Position numbers and translations under genes: made by a program. Below the pieces are notes generated by a model. It saw only the letters and a list, made by a program, of their open reading frames with translations, had not been told where the DNA came from and searched no databases. Source: a virus. From it: 33,473 bases of DNA. Location: the IMG/VR virus record IMGVR_UViG_3300050821_003737, positions 1-33,473 of that record; one strand, 5' to 3'. Positions 5,440 through 12,805 of this stretch are shown here, in pieces (within the stretch, counting starts at the first letter, position 1; each line of letters opens with the position of its first letter).

Positions 5440-5732
5440 CCGCCACCATCGCCAAATCCGCCGCACCCAAGTACGCAGTATTATGCTGGGCAGATGAGCG
5501 CTCCGTCTACGCCGAACTCCCATCCATCAACGGCCCTTACGTCGCATCCTTCGCCCGCTCCGAAGGCGGACTCTCTCAGGCCCTCCAAACTCTCGGCGCA
5601 ATGCACATGGAACACTCCGGCGAACCATACCTGCGACCGGAATTGCCGAGTAAGGTTATGCAAAAGGCTGGGGTAACGTCTAAGGACCTCGACGAGGCTC
5701 GGGTTGTGTTGCGAAAGATGGGTGTGTTGTGA
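5436..5732 (+). CDS. 98-aa hypothetical phage protein
   Basis: Starts in an ATGA overlap. The sequence has a beta-rich N-terminal half (YAVLCWADERSVYAELP...YVASFARSEGGL) followed by helices and a C-terminus DEARVVLRKMGVL. The look is of a small alpha/beta phage protein of unknown function. GC-rich codon use contrasts with the AT-richer gene before it. Its stop overlaps the next ATG. Confidence 0.65.
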   Translation: MTATIAKSAAPKYAVLCWADERSVYAELPSINGPYVASFARSEGGLSQALQTLGAMHMEHSGEPYLRPELPSKVMQKAGVTSKDLDEARVVLRKMGVL

Positions 5733-5815
5733 TGCCCCAAAGCCTCCTAGTCTGGCTCATCCTCATCCTGATCTTCGGCTCCTTCGCCTATTTGGTCCTG
5801 AGCAATGCCCCATGA
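5732..5815 (+). CDS. 27-aa single-span membrane peptide
   Basis: MPQSLLVWLILILIFGSFAY continues with LVLSNAP: almost entirely one hydrophobic helix. The ATG overlaps the previous stop (TGATG) and the frame overlaps the next gene's start by 11 nt, which supports it as a real coupled mini-gene. Role unknown. Confidence 0.5.
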   Translation: MPQSLLVWLILILIFGSFAYLVLSNAP

Positions 5816-6095
5816 TCTCTATTTGATCGCTCACGTAGTCAACGCTCACTCAGACCAGTCCGAGGTCGAGCTTGAGGTCGCATCTCTATCCGCCAACGAC
5901 GCATGGTACACCAACGATGGTCGCCAAGTGTGGCCCTTTTGGTGGCAGCCGATCGAGACAGTACCTGCAATCCCCGAAGGCTGGGTAGAGCACATCCAAG
6001 AGATGGCTGATCATTTCGTTGCCAAACGACCTACGTTCAACATCGCAGTCTTGTTGCCAAAGGCCCAAGTGCCAACCATAAGGAGGCGGATTTGA
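5805..6095 (+). CDS. 96-aa hypothetical protein with IRRRI tail
   Basis: MPHDLYLIAHVVNAHSDQSE... is a small alpha/beta protein with a Trp-rich centre (VWPFWWQPIETVPAIPEGWV) and an N-terminal strand pattern. It ends VPTIRRRI. The last codons, AGG AGG CGG ATT, also form the ribosome-binding site of the next gene. The start at 5805 was preferred; an ATG at 5812 belongs to another frame. Not recognised by family. Confidence 0.65.
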   Translation: MPHDLYLIAHVVNAHSDQSEVELEVASLSANDAWYTNDGRQVWPFWWQPIETVPAIPEGWVEHIQEMADHFVAKRPTFNIAVLLPKAQVPTIRRRI

Positions 6096-6298
6096 AACGC
6101 CCTCGCCCCGACACCCGTCTCTCTTGGCGCGATCCGCAGATGCCAGTGATTCGCGATTACCGCTTCCGCGACGGCCGTGTCATGACCAATGTCGATCCCG
6201 AATACGAACGACGCTATCGAGAAATGCTAGTCTCGGCATCGAACAATCCCAAGTGGGACAAAGACCCAACTTACAACATGAGAAAAAGAAATGTCTGA
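6092..6298 (+). CDS. 68-aa hypothetical phage protein (RPDTRLSWRDPQMPVIRDYR type)
   Basis: TTG start in a TTGA overlap, 5 nt after AGGAGG. The sequence RPDTRLSWRDPQMPVIRDYR followed by VDPEYERRYREM resembles a short protein I recall from other alphaproteobacterial phages, of unknown function. It is strongly basic with many Arg and Tyr. It overlaps the following HNH gene by 8 nt. Confidence 0.6.
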   Translation: MKRPRPDTRLSWRDPQMPVIRDYRFRDGRVMTNVDPEYERRYREMLVSASNNPKWDKDPTYNMRKRNV

Positions 6299-6797
6299 TG
6301 AACTTACAAAGGCTAAATATGATCCAGAACTTGGATTTGCCTACGATCCAAATACAGGCAAGCTTTGGCGAGTTCAAGAAATAGAAACCACGAAAGAGCG
6401 TGCATACGATGATAGATTAGTCTCTGCAAAGGTAAATACTCCCGGCAATATTGGCAAGGTAGTCACACATGTAATGTGGAAGATCATGACGGGGGAATGG
6501 CCAACTATAGGCTTGGTCATAGATCATAAAGATGGTAAGGTTGCCAATATGGAGTGGGATAATCTTAGAGAAGCTACTCACCAGCAAAATGCTATTAATA
6601 AACAACCAATGGGAAGGCCAAGCTTTGATTCGGACCATTTAGCAATTGGTGTTTACAAGGCAACAGATAGGGTTGGATATGAAGTTTCAATTCAAAATAC
6701 GTATTACGGATACTATAAAGATGTCGAACAAGCGAATGCCTTTGCAATAGCAAAGCGAAAAGAGCTTTATGGTGAGTTCTTTAGGTGTGAGCGATGA
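6291..6797 (+). CDS. HNH homing endonuclease with AP2-like domain
   Basis: The 168-aa protein carries an HNH_3-type core: LVIDHKDGKVANMEWDNLRE at ~75-94 with catalytic D78-H79, N91 and the following HQQNAINK. It is followed by a C-terminal AP2-like DNA-binding domain (GVYKATDRVGYEVSIQNTYY, 120-139, to 168). Free-standing HNH genes of this kind spread by cutting unoccupied sites in related phages. The gene is clearly AT-richer than its neighbours, a mark of transfer. It is wedged between two small genes, overlapping 8 nt before and 4 nt after. Confidence 0.92.
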   Translation: MSDELTKAKYDPELGFAYDPNTGKLWRVQEIETTKERAYDDRLVSAKVNTPGNIGKVVTHVMWKIMTGEWPTIGLVIDHKDGKVANMEWDNLREATHQQNAINKQPMGRPSFDSDHLAIGVYKATDRVGYEVSIQNTYYGYYKDVEQANAFAIAKRKELYGEFFRCER

Positions 6798-7003
6798 GCG
6801 TTCCTACTCCAAGCGAGACCTTTGTTCAACTTATTGAGCACCTTAGGAAAGCCCAAGAAAGTGCGGCAATGATGAGTCATTTGATACATACCGAATCCGG
6901 CCTCAAGGACGACATGCTCGCGAAGGGCTGGCTGATGATCGCTGAACTCCTTCGAAGGATGATTTTGAAGGTGACGGAAATGGCACAGGGGAGGTTGAAT
7001 TGA
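6794..7003 (+). CDS. 69-aa helical hypothetical protein
   Basis: MSVPTPSETFVQLIEHLRKA... is almost wholly helical, with Met-rich amphipathic stretches (LKDDMLAKGWLMIAELLRRM). It may form a small coiled-coil bundle. Not recognised. ATGA overlap with the HNH gene before it and TTGA overlap with the gene after it. Confidence 0.6.
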   Translation: MSVPTPSETFVQLIEHLRKAQESAAMMSHLIHTESGLKDDMLAKGWLMIAELLRRMILKVTEMAQGRLN

Positions 7004-7488
7004 AAGAGCCCATGACCTCGCCAGAGCTTCTGCCGTGTCCGTGGTGCAAGACAGCCGTTCAATTTCGGAAGGCGCTTTGGTCCATGGATGGGAATGTGGA
7101 CGCCATCATTCACGCTGCGCCGACCAACTGCGGCTTGATCGAATTTTCAGACGGCACGGTTGACGAAAGTATCATCGTCAAGTGGAACACCCGCGCACCC
7201 TCCACGGTGGGGGTGGAGGCGCAAGTCGATAGGGTTTACCGAGCCATTTATTTTGCGAATGGCTGCACCATCAACGACGGCAGTGCAGTTCGTGCTGCGA
7301 TCCGTTCCACCATCGCGAGTGAGAAAGAGGGCGGGAAGCCAAACGATCTAGTTGCGGCGGTTGTAAAAAACCTCGTGAGCGGGCTTCGAAAATCGGCCAA
7401 TGACCGCCATTCTTCCGGCTGGAACGATGCGCTTGCCGCCGTCATCAAGAACGCGGAGGAATATCCAAATGGCCGTGACGTTCGGTGA
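7000..7488 (+). CDS. Lar-like zinc-ribbon protein
   Basis: TTG start after GGGGAGG. The N-terminal ~70 residues match the Lar/restriction-alleviation zinc-ribbon pattern: LLPCPWC at the start, an aromatic spacer, HAAPTNCG, and the closing VKWNTRAP. The second half (70-162) is a helical extension of unknown function. Lar-type proteins were named for helping DNA escape host restriction, but many phage members are untested. Only three of the usual four zinc-binding cysteines are visible (C-x2-C and one downstream), so metal binding may be altered. Confidence 0.6.
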   Translation: MKEPMTSPELLPCPWCKTAVQFRKALWSMDGNVDAIIHAAPTNCGLIEFSDGTVDESIIVKWNTRAPSTVGVEAQVDRVYRAIYFANGCTINDGSAVRAAIRSTIASEKEGGKPNDLVAAVVKNLVSGLRKSANDRHSSGWNDALAAVIKNAEEYPNGRDVR

Positions 7489-7678
7489 AATTCTCGATCT
7501 AGCGCAGGAAGGTCTGGCGCGCTGGAAAAACAAACCACACAATGCAAAATGGTGGCGCAAGATCGACGGGACACCAATCCCGAATGATCTGCTCGTAAAC
7601 ATCGCCGAAGTAATCGCAGAATCTCTGCGCGACGCGCCCGCATCCGCATCGTTGATCGCAAAGGGAGAGGGGAAATGA
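7469..7678 (+). CDS. 69-aa hypothetical protein
   Basis: Start at 7469 is supported by GGAGGAATATCCAA before the ATG; it overlaps the previous gene by 20 nt. MAVTFGEILDLAQEGLARWK... has an N-terminal helix, a basic aromatic middle (KPHNAKWWRKIDG) and a second helix. No family recognised. Ends in an ATGA overlap with the next gene. Confidence 0.6.
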   Translation: MAVTFGEILDLAQEGLARWKNKPHNAKWWRKIDGTPIPNDLLVNIAEVIAESLRDAPASASLIAKGEGK

Positions 7679-8094
7679 GCGGCGGCACCTTCCTCGGCTA
7701 TCGCGACGAACATGGCAATGAAATGCACTGTGCCCACGCAAAATGCATCTCCGAGGTTATGTGCCGCAAGGGTTGCAAATCTCCAATTGCGAAGGTCCAC
7801 AAATCCCCTCTCCCTGATGGGGAGGCGGTCGCTTGGCAGAAAAGCAACGACGGCAACGATTGGGCGCCTATTACCGATTGTTCGGTGAAAAATCTCGAAA
7901 TGCTACGTAGCGGCGGTTGGAAAGTTCGACCCCTCTACGCCTCCCCTCCCCCTGTGAGCGGGGACGTGAGGGCGACGACAATCGAGGAATGCGCGAAGAT
8001 CGCCGAGAGCAGTTCTGTTCATTTTCACGGTGTCAATGTTGGAATAGGGATCGCTACGACAATTCGTGCCTTGTTACATACAATGAAGCCCTAA
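7675..8094 (+). CDS. 139-aa mosaic hypothetical protein
   Basis: The N-terminal 40 residues have four Cys and two His (MHCAHAKCISEVMCRKGC), possibly metal binding. The middle, AVAWQ...WKVRPLYASPPP, resembles a short module widespread in phage proteins. The C-terminal TIEECAKIAES...IATTIRALL resembles another recurrent phage module. It looks like a mosaic of common small phage modules with no known activity. It ends 4 nt before the next promoter. Confidence 0.6.
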   Translation: MSGGTFLGYRDEHGNEMHCAHAKCISEVMCRKGCKSPIAKVHKSPLPDGEAVAWQKSNDGNDWAPITDCSVKNLEMLRSGGWKVRPLYASPPPVSGDVRATTIEECAKIAESSSVHFHGVNVGIGIATTIRALLHTMKP

Positions 8095-8098
8095 CCCC

Positions 8099-8127
8099 TT
8101 GACTTTCGAATCAAATCGGAGTATACT
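8099..8127 (+). promoter_or_regulatory. sigma70-type promoter for the helicase unit
   Basis: TTGACT (8099-8104), 17-nt spacer, TATACT (8122-8127). A second TATAAT lies at 8133-8138, followed by CGGAG as ribosome-binding site. TTGACTTTCG is identical to the element at 4199. Confidence 0.87.
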
Positions 8128-8150
8128 AGGTATATAATCGGAGCCATGCC

Positions 8151-8339
8151 ATGCGATGTTCGATCAAAGGAATACAACTCAAACGCCCATATAAACCAGA
8201 AGAAGGTGTGGAATGGGAAATAGAAGCCACATTCCATTTCGTGTCTGACGAGGCTGCCTTGCAATTCAATCGTTTGCTACTTTCACTAATTGCAGATTTC
8301 AACACTCCAACAACTCTAAGCGTTGTAGGTAAAGAATAA
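8151..8339 (+). CDS. 62-aa hypothetical protein
   Basis: First gene behind the 8099 promoter. MRCSIKGIQLKRPYKPEEGV... reads as a two- or three-stranded sheet (VEWEIEATFHFVS) plus one helix (ALQFNRLLLSLIADF). Not recognised. CGGAG lies 7 nt before the ATG. Its TAA overlaps the helicase ATG (TAATG), so it may help translate the helicase. Confidence 0.65.
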   Translation: MRCSIKGIQLKRPYKPEEGVEWEIEATFHFVSDEAALQFNRLLLSLIADFNTPTTLSVVGKE

Positions 8340-9772
8340 TGGACACCGCCTTTCCTTTCACTGACGAACAGATCGACTGCATCAACGCCGCAACAATGAC
8401 CAATGACAATCTAATGATCTCAGCCCTTGCAGGCACAGGCAAGACCTCAACCTTGGAAGCAATCGAACGCTCGATCAAGCCAGCAGTACCTGCCCTCTAT
8501 CTTGTCTTCAACAAGAAGAACGCCGACGAAGCCTCCAAGCGAATGCTCTCCACCACCCAAGTCCGCACCTTCAATTCCATGGGACATCGAATATGGGCCA
8601 ATACCCAAAGCAAGAGACTAACGATAGACGCGAAGAAGATCAACAACCTAATGCGAGAGATCATCGACAAATCCCCGCGGGAACAAAAGGATGCCCTGTG
8701 GGCTGTCTACGCTTCTGTCGTATCGGGTATTGGTCTAGCGAAGGCCCTTGGATATGTACCGGACGGGGCGTATCCGAACGCTAAGCGCCTTATTGGACGT
8801 GCCGACTTCCACCGTCAACTCGACGAGGAACCAGATGACCTCACCACCGATCTCATCGACGCGATCCTCAAGAAATCAATCAAGCTTGCCTACGATGGCC
8901 TACTCGACTATAACGATCAAGTTTATATGCCCGCATTGTTTGGAGGAACATTTCCAAGATTTCCATTGGTATTGGTCGATGAATACCAAGACCTTTCGCC
9001 AGTTAACCATGTATTGCTTTCACGACTCGTCAAAGCCCGTCTTATTGGAGTCGGTGACCCTTATCAAAACATCTACGGCTTCCGAGGTGCTAAAGCCGGA
9101 GGCATGAGCCAAGCCACGCAACAATACTCCTGCCAATCCCTCCCCCTCTCCACCTCCTTCCGCTGTCCCTCTGCCATCGTCAAACACGTCCACTGGCGGG
9201 TCCCAACCTTCCGTTGGCTAACCGAAGGAGGCTCCGTTGACCGTCCCCAACGATTTTCGCCTAACGATCTGCCTGACGAAGCAACAATTATCTGTCGAAA
9301 CAACGCACCTCTCCTCGGATGCGCGCTGCGACTCCTCAGCATCGGTCGCTCTATCGCCGTTAGCGGCAGCGATATTGGCCCAAGACTTGTTGGAATCATG
9401 CGCAAGCTCGGACCCGAGACTCTCCCGCGTGAAGGCGTTCTTCAATCAATCGCCGAATGGCGAGCCGACAAGCTTGAGAAAGAGTCCAAGTCCGCCAACG
9501 ACCTAGCGGATTGCATGCAGGTGTTTGCTGGGCAGGGGAAGACGCTAAGCGAAGCGATAGCGTATGCGGAGTATCTGTTCAAACAAGGAGGTCGAATCCA
9601 ACTCACCACTGGCCACAAGGCCAAGGGCCTAGAATGGGGCTACGTAGTGCATCTTGATCCGTGGTTGGTTCGAAGGAATCCGAGTGTGCAGGATCAGAAT
9701 TTGGATTATGTCATCAGTACTCGTAGCTTTGACCGCTTGGTCGAAGTGGATTCGGAGCAGATAGAATGGTAA
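8339..9772 (+). CDS. UvrD/Rep-like superfamily I DNA helicase
   Basis: The 477-aa protein has the SF1A helicase motifs in order: Q-motif region FTDEQ at 7-11, Walker A AGTGKT 31-36, DEYQD 214-218 (motif II), GDPYQNIYGFRGA 239-251 (motif III), SFRCP 273-277 (motif IV), TGHKAKGLEW 424-433 (motif V) and NLDYVISTR 454-462 (motif VI). This fold moves 3' to 5' on single-stranded DNA using ATP. It is shorter than cellular UvrD (~720 aa), as in other compact phage helicases. Beside a nuclease, annealing ATPase and polymerase, it likely acts in phage replication or recombination. It ends overlapping the next gene. Confidence 0.93.
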   Translation: MDTAFPFTDEQIDCINAATMTNDNLMISALAGTGKTSTLEAIERSIKPAVPALYLVFNKKNADEASKRMLSTTQVRTFNSMGHRIWANTQSKRLTIDAKKINNLMREIIDKSPREQKDALWAVYASVVSGIGLAKALGYVPDGAYPNAKRLIGRADFHRQLDEEPDDLTTDLIDAILKKSIKLAYDGLLDYNDQVYMPALFGGTFPRFPLVLVDEYQDLSPVNHVLLSRLVKARLIGVGDPYQNIYGFRGAKAGGMSQATQQYSCQSLPLSTSFRCPSAIVKHVHWRVPTFRWLTEGGSVDRPQRFSPNDLPDEATIICRNNAPLLGCALRLLSIGRSIAVSGSDIGPRLVGIMRKLGPETLPREGVLQSIAEWRADKLEKESKSANDLADCMQVFAGQGKTLSEAIAYAEYLFKQGGRIQLTTGHKAKGLEWGYVVHLDPWLVRRNPSVQDQNLDYVISTRSFDRLVEVDSEQIEW

Positions 9773-10086
9773 GACGTTGTCCCTATTGCGGTAATATTCC
9801 AGAACAACCATTGCTGTTCAAGCTTGCTGTTCAACGGATATTCAATTATATCTGGAATCATCCAGAATGTACAATGCCTGAGCTTAAAGAAAAGTTCGGT
9901 GGTCAACAATCAAATTCAGTTGCAACTGCCCTAACTAAGATACGCCAAGGGCTTGTAGATACTCCTTATCGTTTGATTTCTCACAATTTGCCAAGAACAG
10001 GTAAAGGCAACAACGCAGTAGCCTATCAGATCATCGACATGTCACCTCACAAACAGAAACAAGAGCCAACTCATGGCACTCTCTAA
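9766..10086 (+). CDS. winged-helix-like DNA-binding protein
   Basis: A 106-aa protein beginning MVRRCPYCG, a half zinc knuckle, followed by a winged-helix pattern: helix AVQRIFNYIWNHPE, helix TMPELKEKFGG, recognition helix NSVATALTKIRQGL, and a beta wing PYRLISHN...AVAYQIID. Such small proteins act as phage regulators. The ATG overlaps the helicase stop by 7 nt, so both are made together. It is AT-richer than the helicase gene. Confidence 0.65.
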   Translation: MVRRCPYCGNIPEQPLLFKLAVQRIFNYIWNHPECTMPELKEKFGGQQSNSVATALTKIRQGLVDTPYRLISHNLPRTGKGNNAVAYQIIDMSPHKQKQEPTHGTL

Positions 10087-10462
10087 CTCCCTCCATTCCT
10101 ACACTGACTGCCTCGACTTCTTCGAGCGCGTCGTTGACGATCCCAAAGGCGGTCGGTGCTTCATTGGCACCTATGAGGACGCGCACTACTTTCGTATGCG
10201 GTGTAATCAAGCTCGGAAGTTGCATCGGCTAGAGAACGCCAAGGTCCACGCTGAAGGCAGCAAGATGCATGGGCATTCGGAATATGATCCGCTTTGTCTT
10301 CGGTTGAAGATGGATACGGACCATAAGTGGTACGTCTACGCAGAACGAATGCACATTGACGCTTCGCAGATTGACCTGCTGAGCGAGATCAATGACAGGC
10401 CACAGTTGGAAGATCACACGCCGTTGGCGATTGAGGATCATTCAAGGGAGGAGCAGGCATGA
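10073..10462 (+). CDS. 129-aa hypothetical protein
   Basis: MALSNSLHSYTDCLDFFERV... is alpha/beta with an N-terminal helix, a GGRCFIGTYEDAHYFRMRCN segment and an acidic C-terminus. It resembles early phage proteins of unknown function; no catalytic motif is visible. It overlaps the previous gene by 14 nt and the next by 4 nt. Confidence 0.6.
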   Translation: MALSNSLHSYTDCLDFFERVVDDPKGGRCFIGTYEDAHYFRMRCNQARKLHRLENAKVHAEGSKMHGHSEYDPLCLRLKMDTDHKWYVYAERMHIDASQIDLLSEINDRPQLEDHTPLAIEDHSREEQA

Positions 10463-10590
10463 AGCTCTATCCGTTAATCGGCAAATGGGGAATTGGTTTG
10501 ATCATCAAAACCAAAACAGCGCTTCATTGGTTCGTTCTTGGCTTTCATCCTGACTGGAAGCGTGCAAAGTTCTATGTAAGAGAACGCTGA
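10459..10590 (+). CDS. 43-aa hypothetical protein
   Basis: ATG at 10459, after GGGAGGAGCAGGC, in an ATGA overlap. MKLYPLIGKWGIGLIIKTKT... is basic and aromatic (ALHWFVLGFHPDWKRAKFYV); it could form a small beta-hairpin fold or bind a membrane surface. Its stop overlaps the next start (TGATG). Not recognised. Confidence 0.55.
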   Translation: MKLYPLIGKWGIGLIIKTKTALHWFVLGFHPDWKRAKFYVRER

Positions 10591-10817
10591 TGACCACCCG
10601 CCTCTCTCCCGCAGCCTACATCGAGTTCTGGCGCGAGGCCCACGCACTCGAAATCGGTCTCCATATCACCCTTGACCCAAAGTCCCAAACTAAATTCATC
10701 AACGAACTCTACAATGCCAGAAAGGAACTCGGCGGCTACGAAGACATGATCGTGTTCCAACCTGCACCGATTGGGACGGTATTTATTTGTCACAAAGACG
10801 CTCAGCTACCGGAGTGA
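10590..10817 (+). CDS. 75-aa hypothetical protein
   Basis: MTTRLSPAAYIEFWREAHAL... looks like a compact alpha/beta protein, with ALEIGLHITLDPKSQTKFIN in the middle and a hydrophobic strand TVFICHK near the end. No family is recognised. It sits between coupled genes and is followed by only 3 nt before the next ATG. Confidence 0.6.
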   Translation: MTTRLSPAAYIEFWREAHALEIGLHITLDPKSQTKFINELYNARKELGGYEDMIVFQPAPIGTVFICHKDAQLPE

Positions 10818-10820
10818 CCC

Positions 10821-11060
10821 ATGCAAGACGAACCCGAAGAAACCGATCTCAACGTCCTCATGTCCCTCGATCCACTCGAACTATCACGACGAGACCTAGA
10901 CCAGATCATCGCCTACCAACGCAAGAACCGAGCCCAACGTGAAGCCGGAGTTCGCACCAGAAAGCCAAAAGCTGACGGACCGAAGATCGACATCAAGGAC
11001 CTGCTGGCATCGGTGCCAAAGGCTACACCGAGTGGGCCGACGATTCGACGGAGGGTGTGA
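10821..11060 (+). CDS. 79-aa phage protein with IRRRV tail
   Basis: An acidic N-terminus (MQDEPEETDLNVLMSLDP) leads to LELSRRDLDQIIAYQRKNRA, a helix-loop pattern I recall from short proteins of other alphaproteobacterial phages, of unknown function. A basic KPKADGPKIDIKDLLA segment precedes the end PTIRRRV. GGAGG inside the tail codons is the ribosome-binding site of the HNH gene that follows. Not enzymatic by sequence; possibly an adaptor. Confidence 0.65.
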   Translation: MQDEPEETDLNVLMSLDPLELSRRDLDQIIAYQRKNRAQREAGVRTRKPKADGPKIDIKDLLASVPKATPSGPTIRRRV

Positions 11061-11413
11061 TGGGTCGAGAGGCTAAAACACCTGAGGAAATTGTTGAATA
11101 TCTCCTTGCTAATGCAATTCCAAATGGAGATTGCTTAGAATGTCATCTTCGACCTTCAATAGATCGAGGTAACCTAAAACGTGAGCGTCAATATGTTATG
11201 GTTGGTGGCCGTCTAGGTAAGAAATGGGGCGTGCCTCGTTTAGTCTTGCATGTTAAGAAAGGGCCATTGACAGAAGATGATTGGGCACTTCATTCTTGTG
11301 ATAATCCTAAATGCATCAACCTTGAACATTTATTCAAAGGTACGGCAAAGGATAATACACAAGACATGATGGCTAAAGGCCGTCACAAATATGAATGCAG
11401 AAAGGGACTGTAA
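11060..11413 (+). CDS. HNH endonuclease
   Basis: A 117-aa protein with an HNH core at the C-terminal half: WALHSCDNPKCINLEHLFKG followed by TAKDNTQDM. The H, the two Cys and the N-x2-H pattern fit the zinc-supported HNH_3 group of phage homing nucleases. ATG at 11060 is preferred because GGAGG lies 5 nt upstream; a GTG one codon earlier is possible. It is AT-richer than the genes on either side, as expected for a mobile nuclease. The stop overlaps the next start (TAATG). Confidence 0.85.
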   Translation: MGREAKTPEEIVEYLLANAIPNGDCLECHLRPSIDRGNLKRERQYVMVGGRLGKKWGVPRLVLHVKKGPLTEDDWALHSCDNPKCINLEHLFKGTAKDNTQDMMAKGRHKYECRKGL

Positions 11414-12453
11414 TGTTAGAGATGCCTCAGTCTCCGTTCCTACCCGGTACTAAAGTGCAGTTCGCATTTGACTCAACTAGTCTCGGTTATCTCAAAACCT
11501 GCCCTCGGCTGTACTACTACATAATGATAGAGGGCTGGGTCCCAAAGGACGAATCAATCCACCTTCGCTTCGGCCAAGAATACCACTCCGCGATCCAAGA
11601 CTTTGAATGGCTGAAGGCTGAAGGGAATGATTTCGACACCTGCCTTGCCGAGACGGTTCGTAACCTCTTGGTCCGCATCAAAGATTGGGACCCGGACCCA
11701 AGCACAAAGGCCGGTAACTACAAGAACCCAACCTCCCTTCTCCAACTGACCGTAGACTACTTCGACAAGTTCCGTGAAGACCCTTGCGAAACTCTGATCC
11801 TCGACAACGGCAGACCGGGTGTGGAACTGAGTTTCAGGTTCGAACTCGATTGGGGACCTGTAGGCAAGACCGAAGAAGATTATAAATGCACTCATGGCCA
11901 TGACAGGTGCGACTATCCAAGCAAGGACTGTCCATATTGTGAAAAGGTTATGGTAGCACCTTCGCAACCCTACCTCCTCTGCGGCCACCTCGATCGTGTC
12001 GTCACCTTCAACGGCGACACATATGTTCTTGATCACAAAACTACTACCTACACAATTATCGATTACTATTGGAGACAATGGGCGCCTAACAATCAGATGA
12101 CTCTTTACGCCTTTGCTGGCCAAGTTGTACTTGGCACTGTAATGAAAGGTGTCATTGTTGAAGCCGCACAAATCGCCAAAGAGGTTCCTAATAAATTCGA
12201 ACGCGGCTTCACCTATCGCACTGACGAGATCATCGACGAATGGCTGAACGATCTTGAATACCACCTCAACGCCGCCGAGGCCTTCGCACAAGCGAACCAT
12301 TGGCCGATGAACGATTCAGCCTGCGGCATGTATGGGGGATGTAAGTTCAGAGAAGTGTGCTCGAAGAATCCGCAGGTGAGGGAGAATTTCTTGCGGGCGG
12401 ACTTCGTACAATTGCCAGAGGAGGAACGATGGAATCCGCTCCGCAACAGATGA
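11413..12453 (+). CDS. PD-(D/E)XK nuclease with Fe-S-type cysteines
   Basis: A 346-aa RecB/Cas4-like nuclease. GHLD with D194, then VLDHKT with D207 and K209, give the metal-binding catalytic site; a Q-containing helix follows (NNQMTLYAF). C30 near the N-terminus plus C304, C310 and C316 match the four-cysteine 4Fe-4S arrangement of AddB/Cas4 nucleases. An extra Cys-rich insertion (CTHGHDRCDYPSKDCPYC, 159-176) looks like an added zinc knuckle. It probably processes DNA ends for the recombination genes next to it. The start at 11413 overlaps the HNH stop; a start six codons earlier at 11395 is possible. Confidence 0.85.
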   Translation: MLEMPQSPFLPGTKVQFAFDSTSLGYLKTCPRLYYYIMIEGWVPKDESIHLRFGQEYHSAIQDFEWLKAEGNDFDTCLAETVRNLLVRIKDWDPDPSTKAGNYKNPTSLLQLTVDYFDKFREDPCETLILDNGRPGVELSFRFELDWGPVGKTEEDYKCTHGHDRCDYPSKDCPYCEKVMVAPSQPYLLCGHLDRVVTFNGDTYVLDHKTTTYTIIDYYWRQWAPNNQMTLYAFAGQVVLGTVMKGVIVEAAQIAKEVPNKFERGFTYRTDEIIDEWLNDLEYHLNAAEAFAQANHWPMNDSACGMYGGCKFREVCSKNPQVRENFLRADFVQLPEEERWNPLRNR

Positions 12454-12635
12454 GGTCTAGACTGGTTCTAGGTAAATTTCACGTTGTCGAACGAGGCACC
12501 GACTACATCAAGATTTTCTTAGGTGGTTCCACAACGATGACGATCCGTCTGGAACATATGCATCTGTATGACATCAAAGATGGGGACCTGCTCACATACT
12601 ATTGCGAAGTTCTCTTAGCACCACTACAAGGATGA
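12429..12635 (+). CDS. 68-aa hypothetical protein
   Basis: ATG at 12429 after GAGGAGGAACG, overlapping the nuclease end by 25 nt. The protein MESAPQQMRSRLVLGKFHVV... is mainly beta (DYIKIFLGGSTTMTIRLEHM, DGDLLTYYCEVLL), like a small barrel or SH3-like fold. No family recognised. Confidence 0.6.
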   Translation: MESAPQQMRSRLVLGKFHVVERGTDYIKIFLGGSTTMTIRLEHMHLYDIKDGDLLTYYCEVLLAPLQG

Positions 12636-12805
12636 ATGCCATGCCAATACAAGAAGAATGCTCTAAATATATCAAGCTTCTCAAAGACACTGAAGAACTG
12701 AATCAAGAGATGCGTTACCTTGCCGCCGAATCTTTTAAAGAAGGCTGGCTTCAGTGCGAACTCGAACTCAAAGCAAAGGGATTGCTCAATGCCCTCCCTC
12801 GCTGA
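12632..12805 (+). CDS. 57-aa helical hypothetical protein
   Basis: Starts at 12632 in an ATGA overlap; an ATG three codons later (12641) has better spacing from AAGGA and may be used. The protein (NAMPIQEECSKYIKLLKDTE...) is almost all helical with a coiled-coil-like pattern. It overlaps the start of the ATPase gene by 17 nt. Role unknown. Confidence 0.6.
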   Translation: MNAMPIQEECSKYIKLLKDTEELNQEMRYLAAESFKEGWLQCELELKAKGLLNALPR

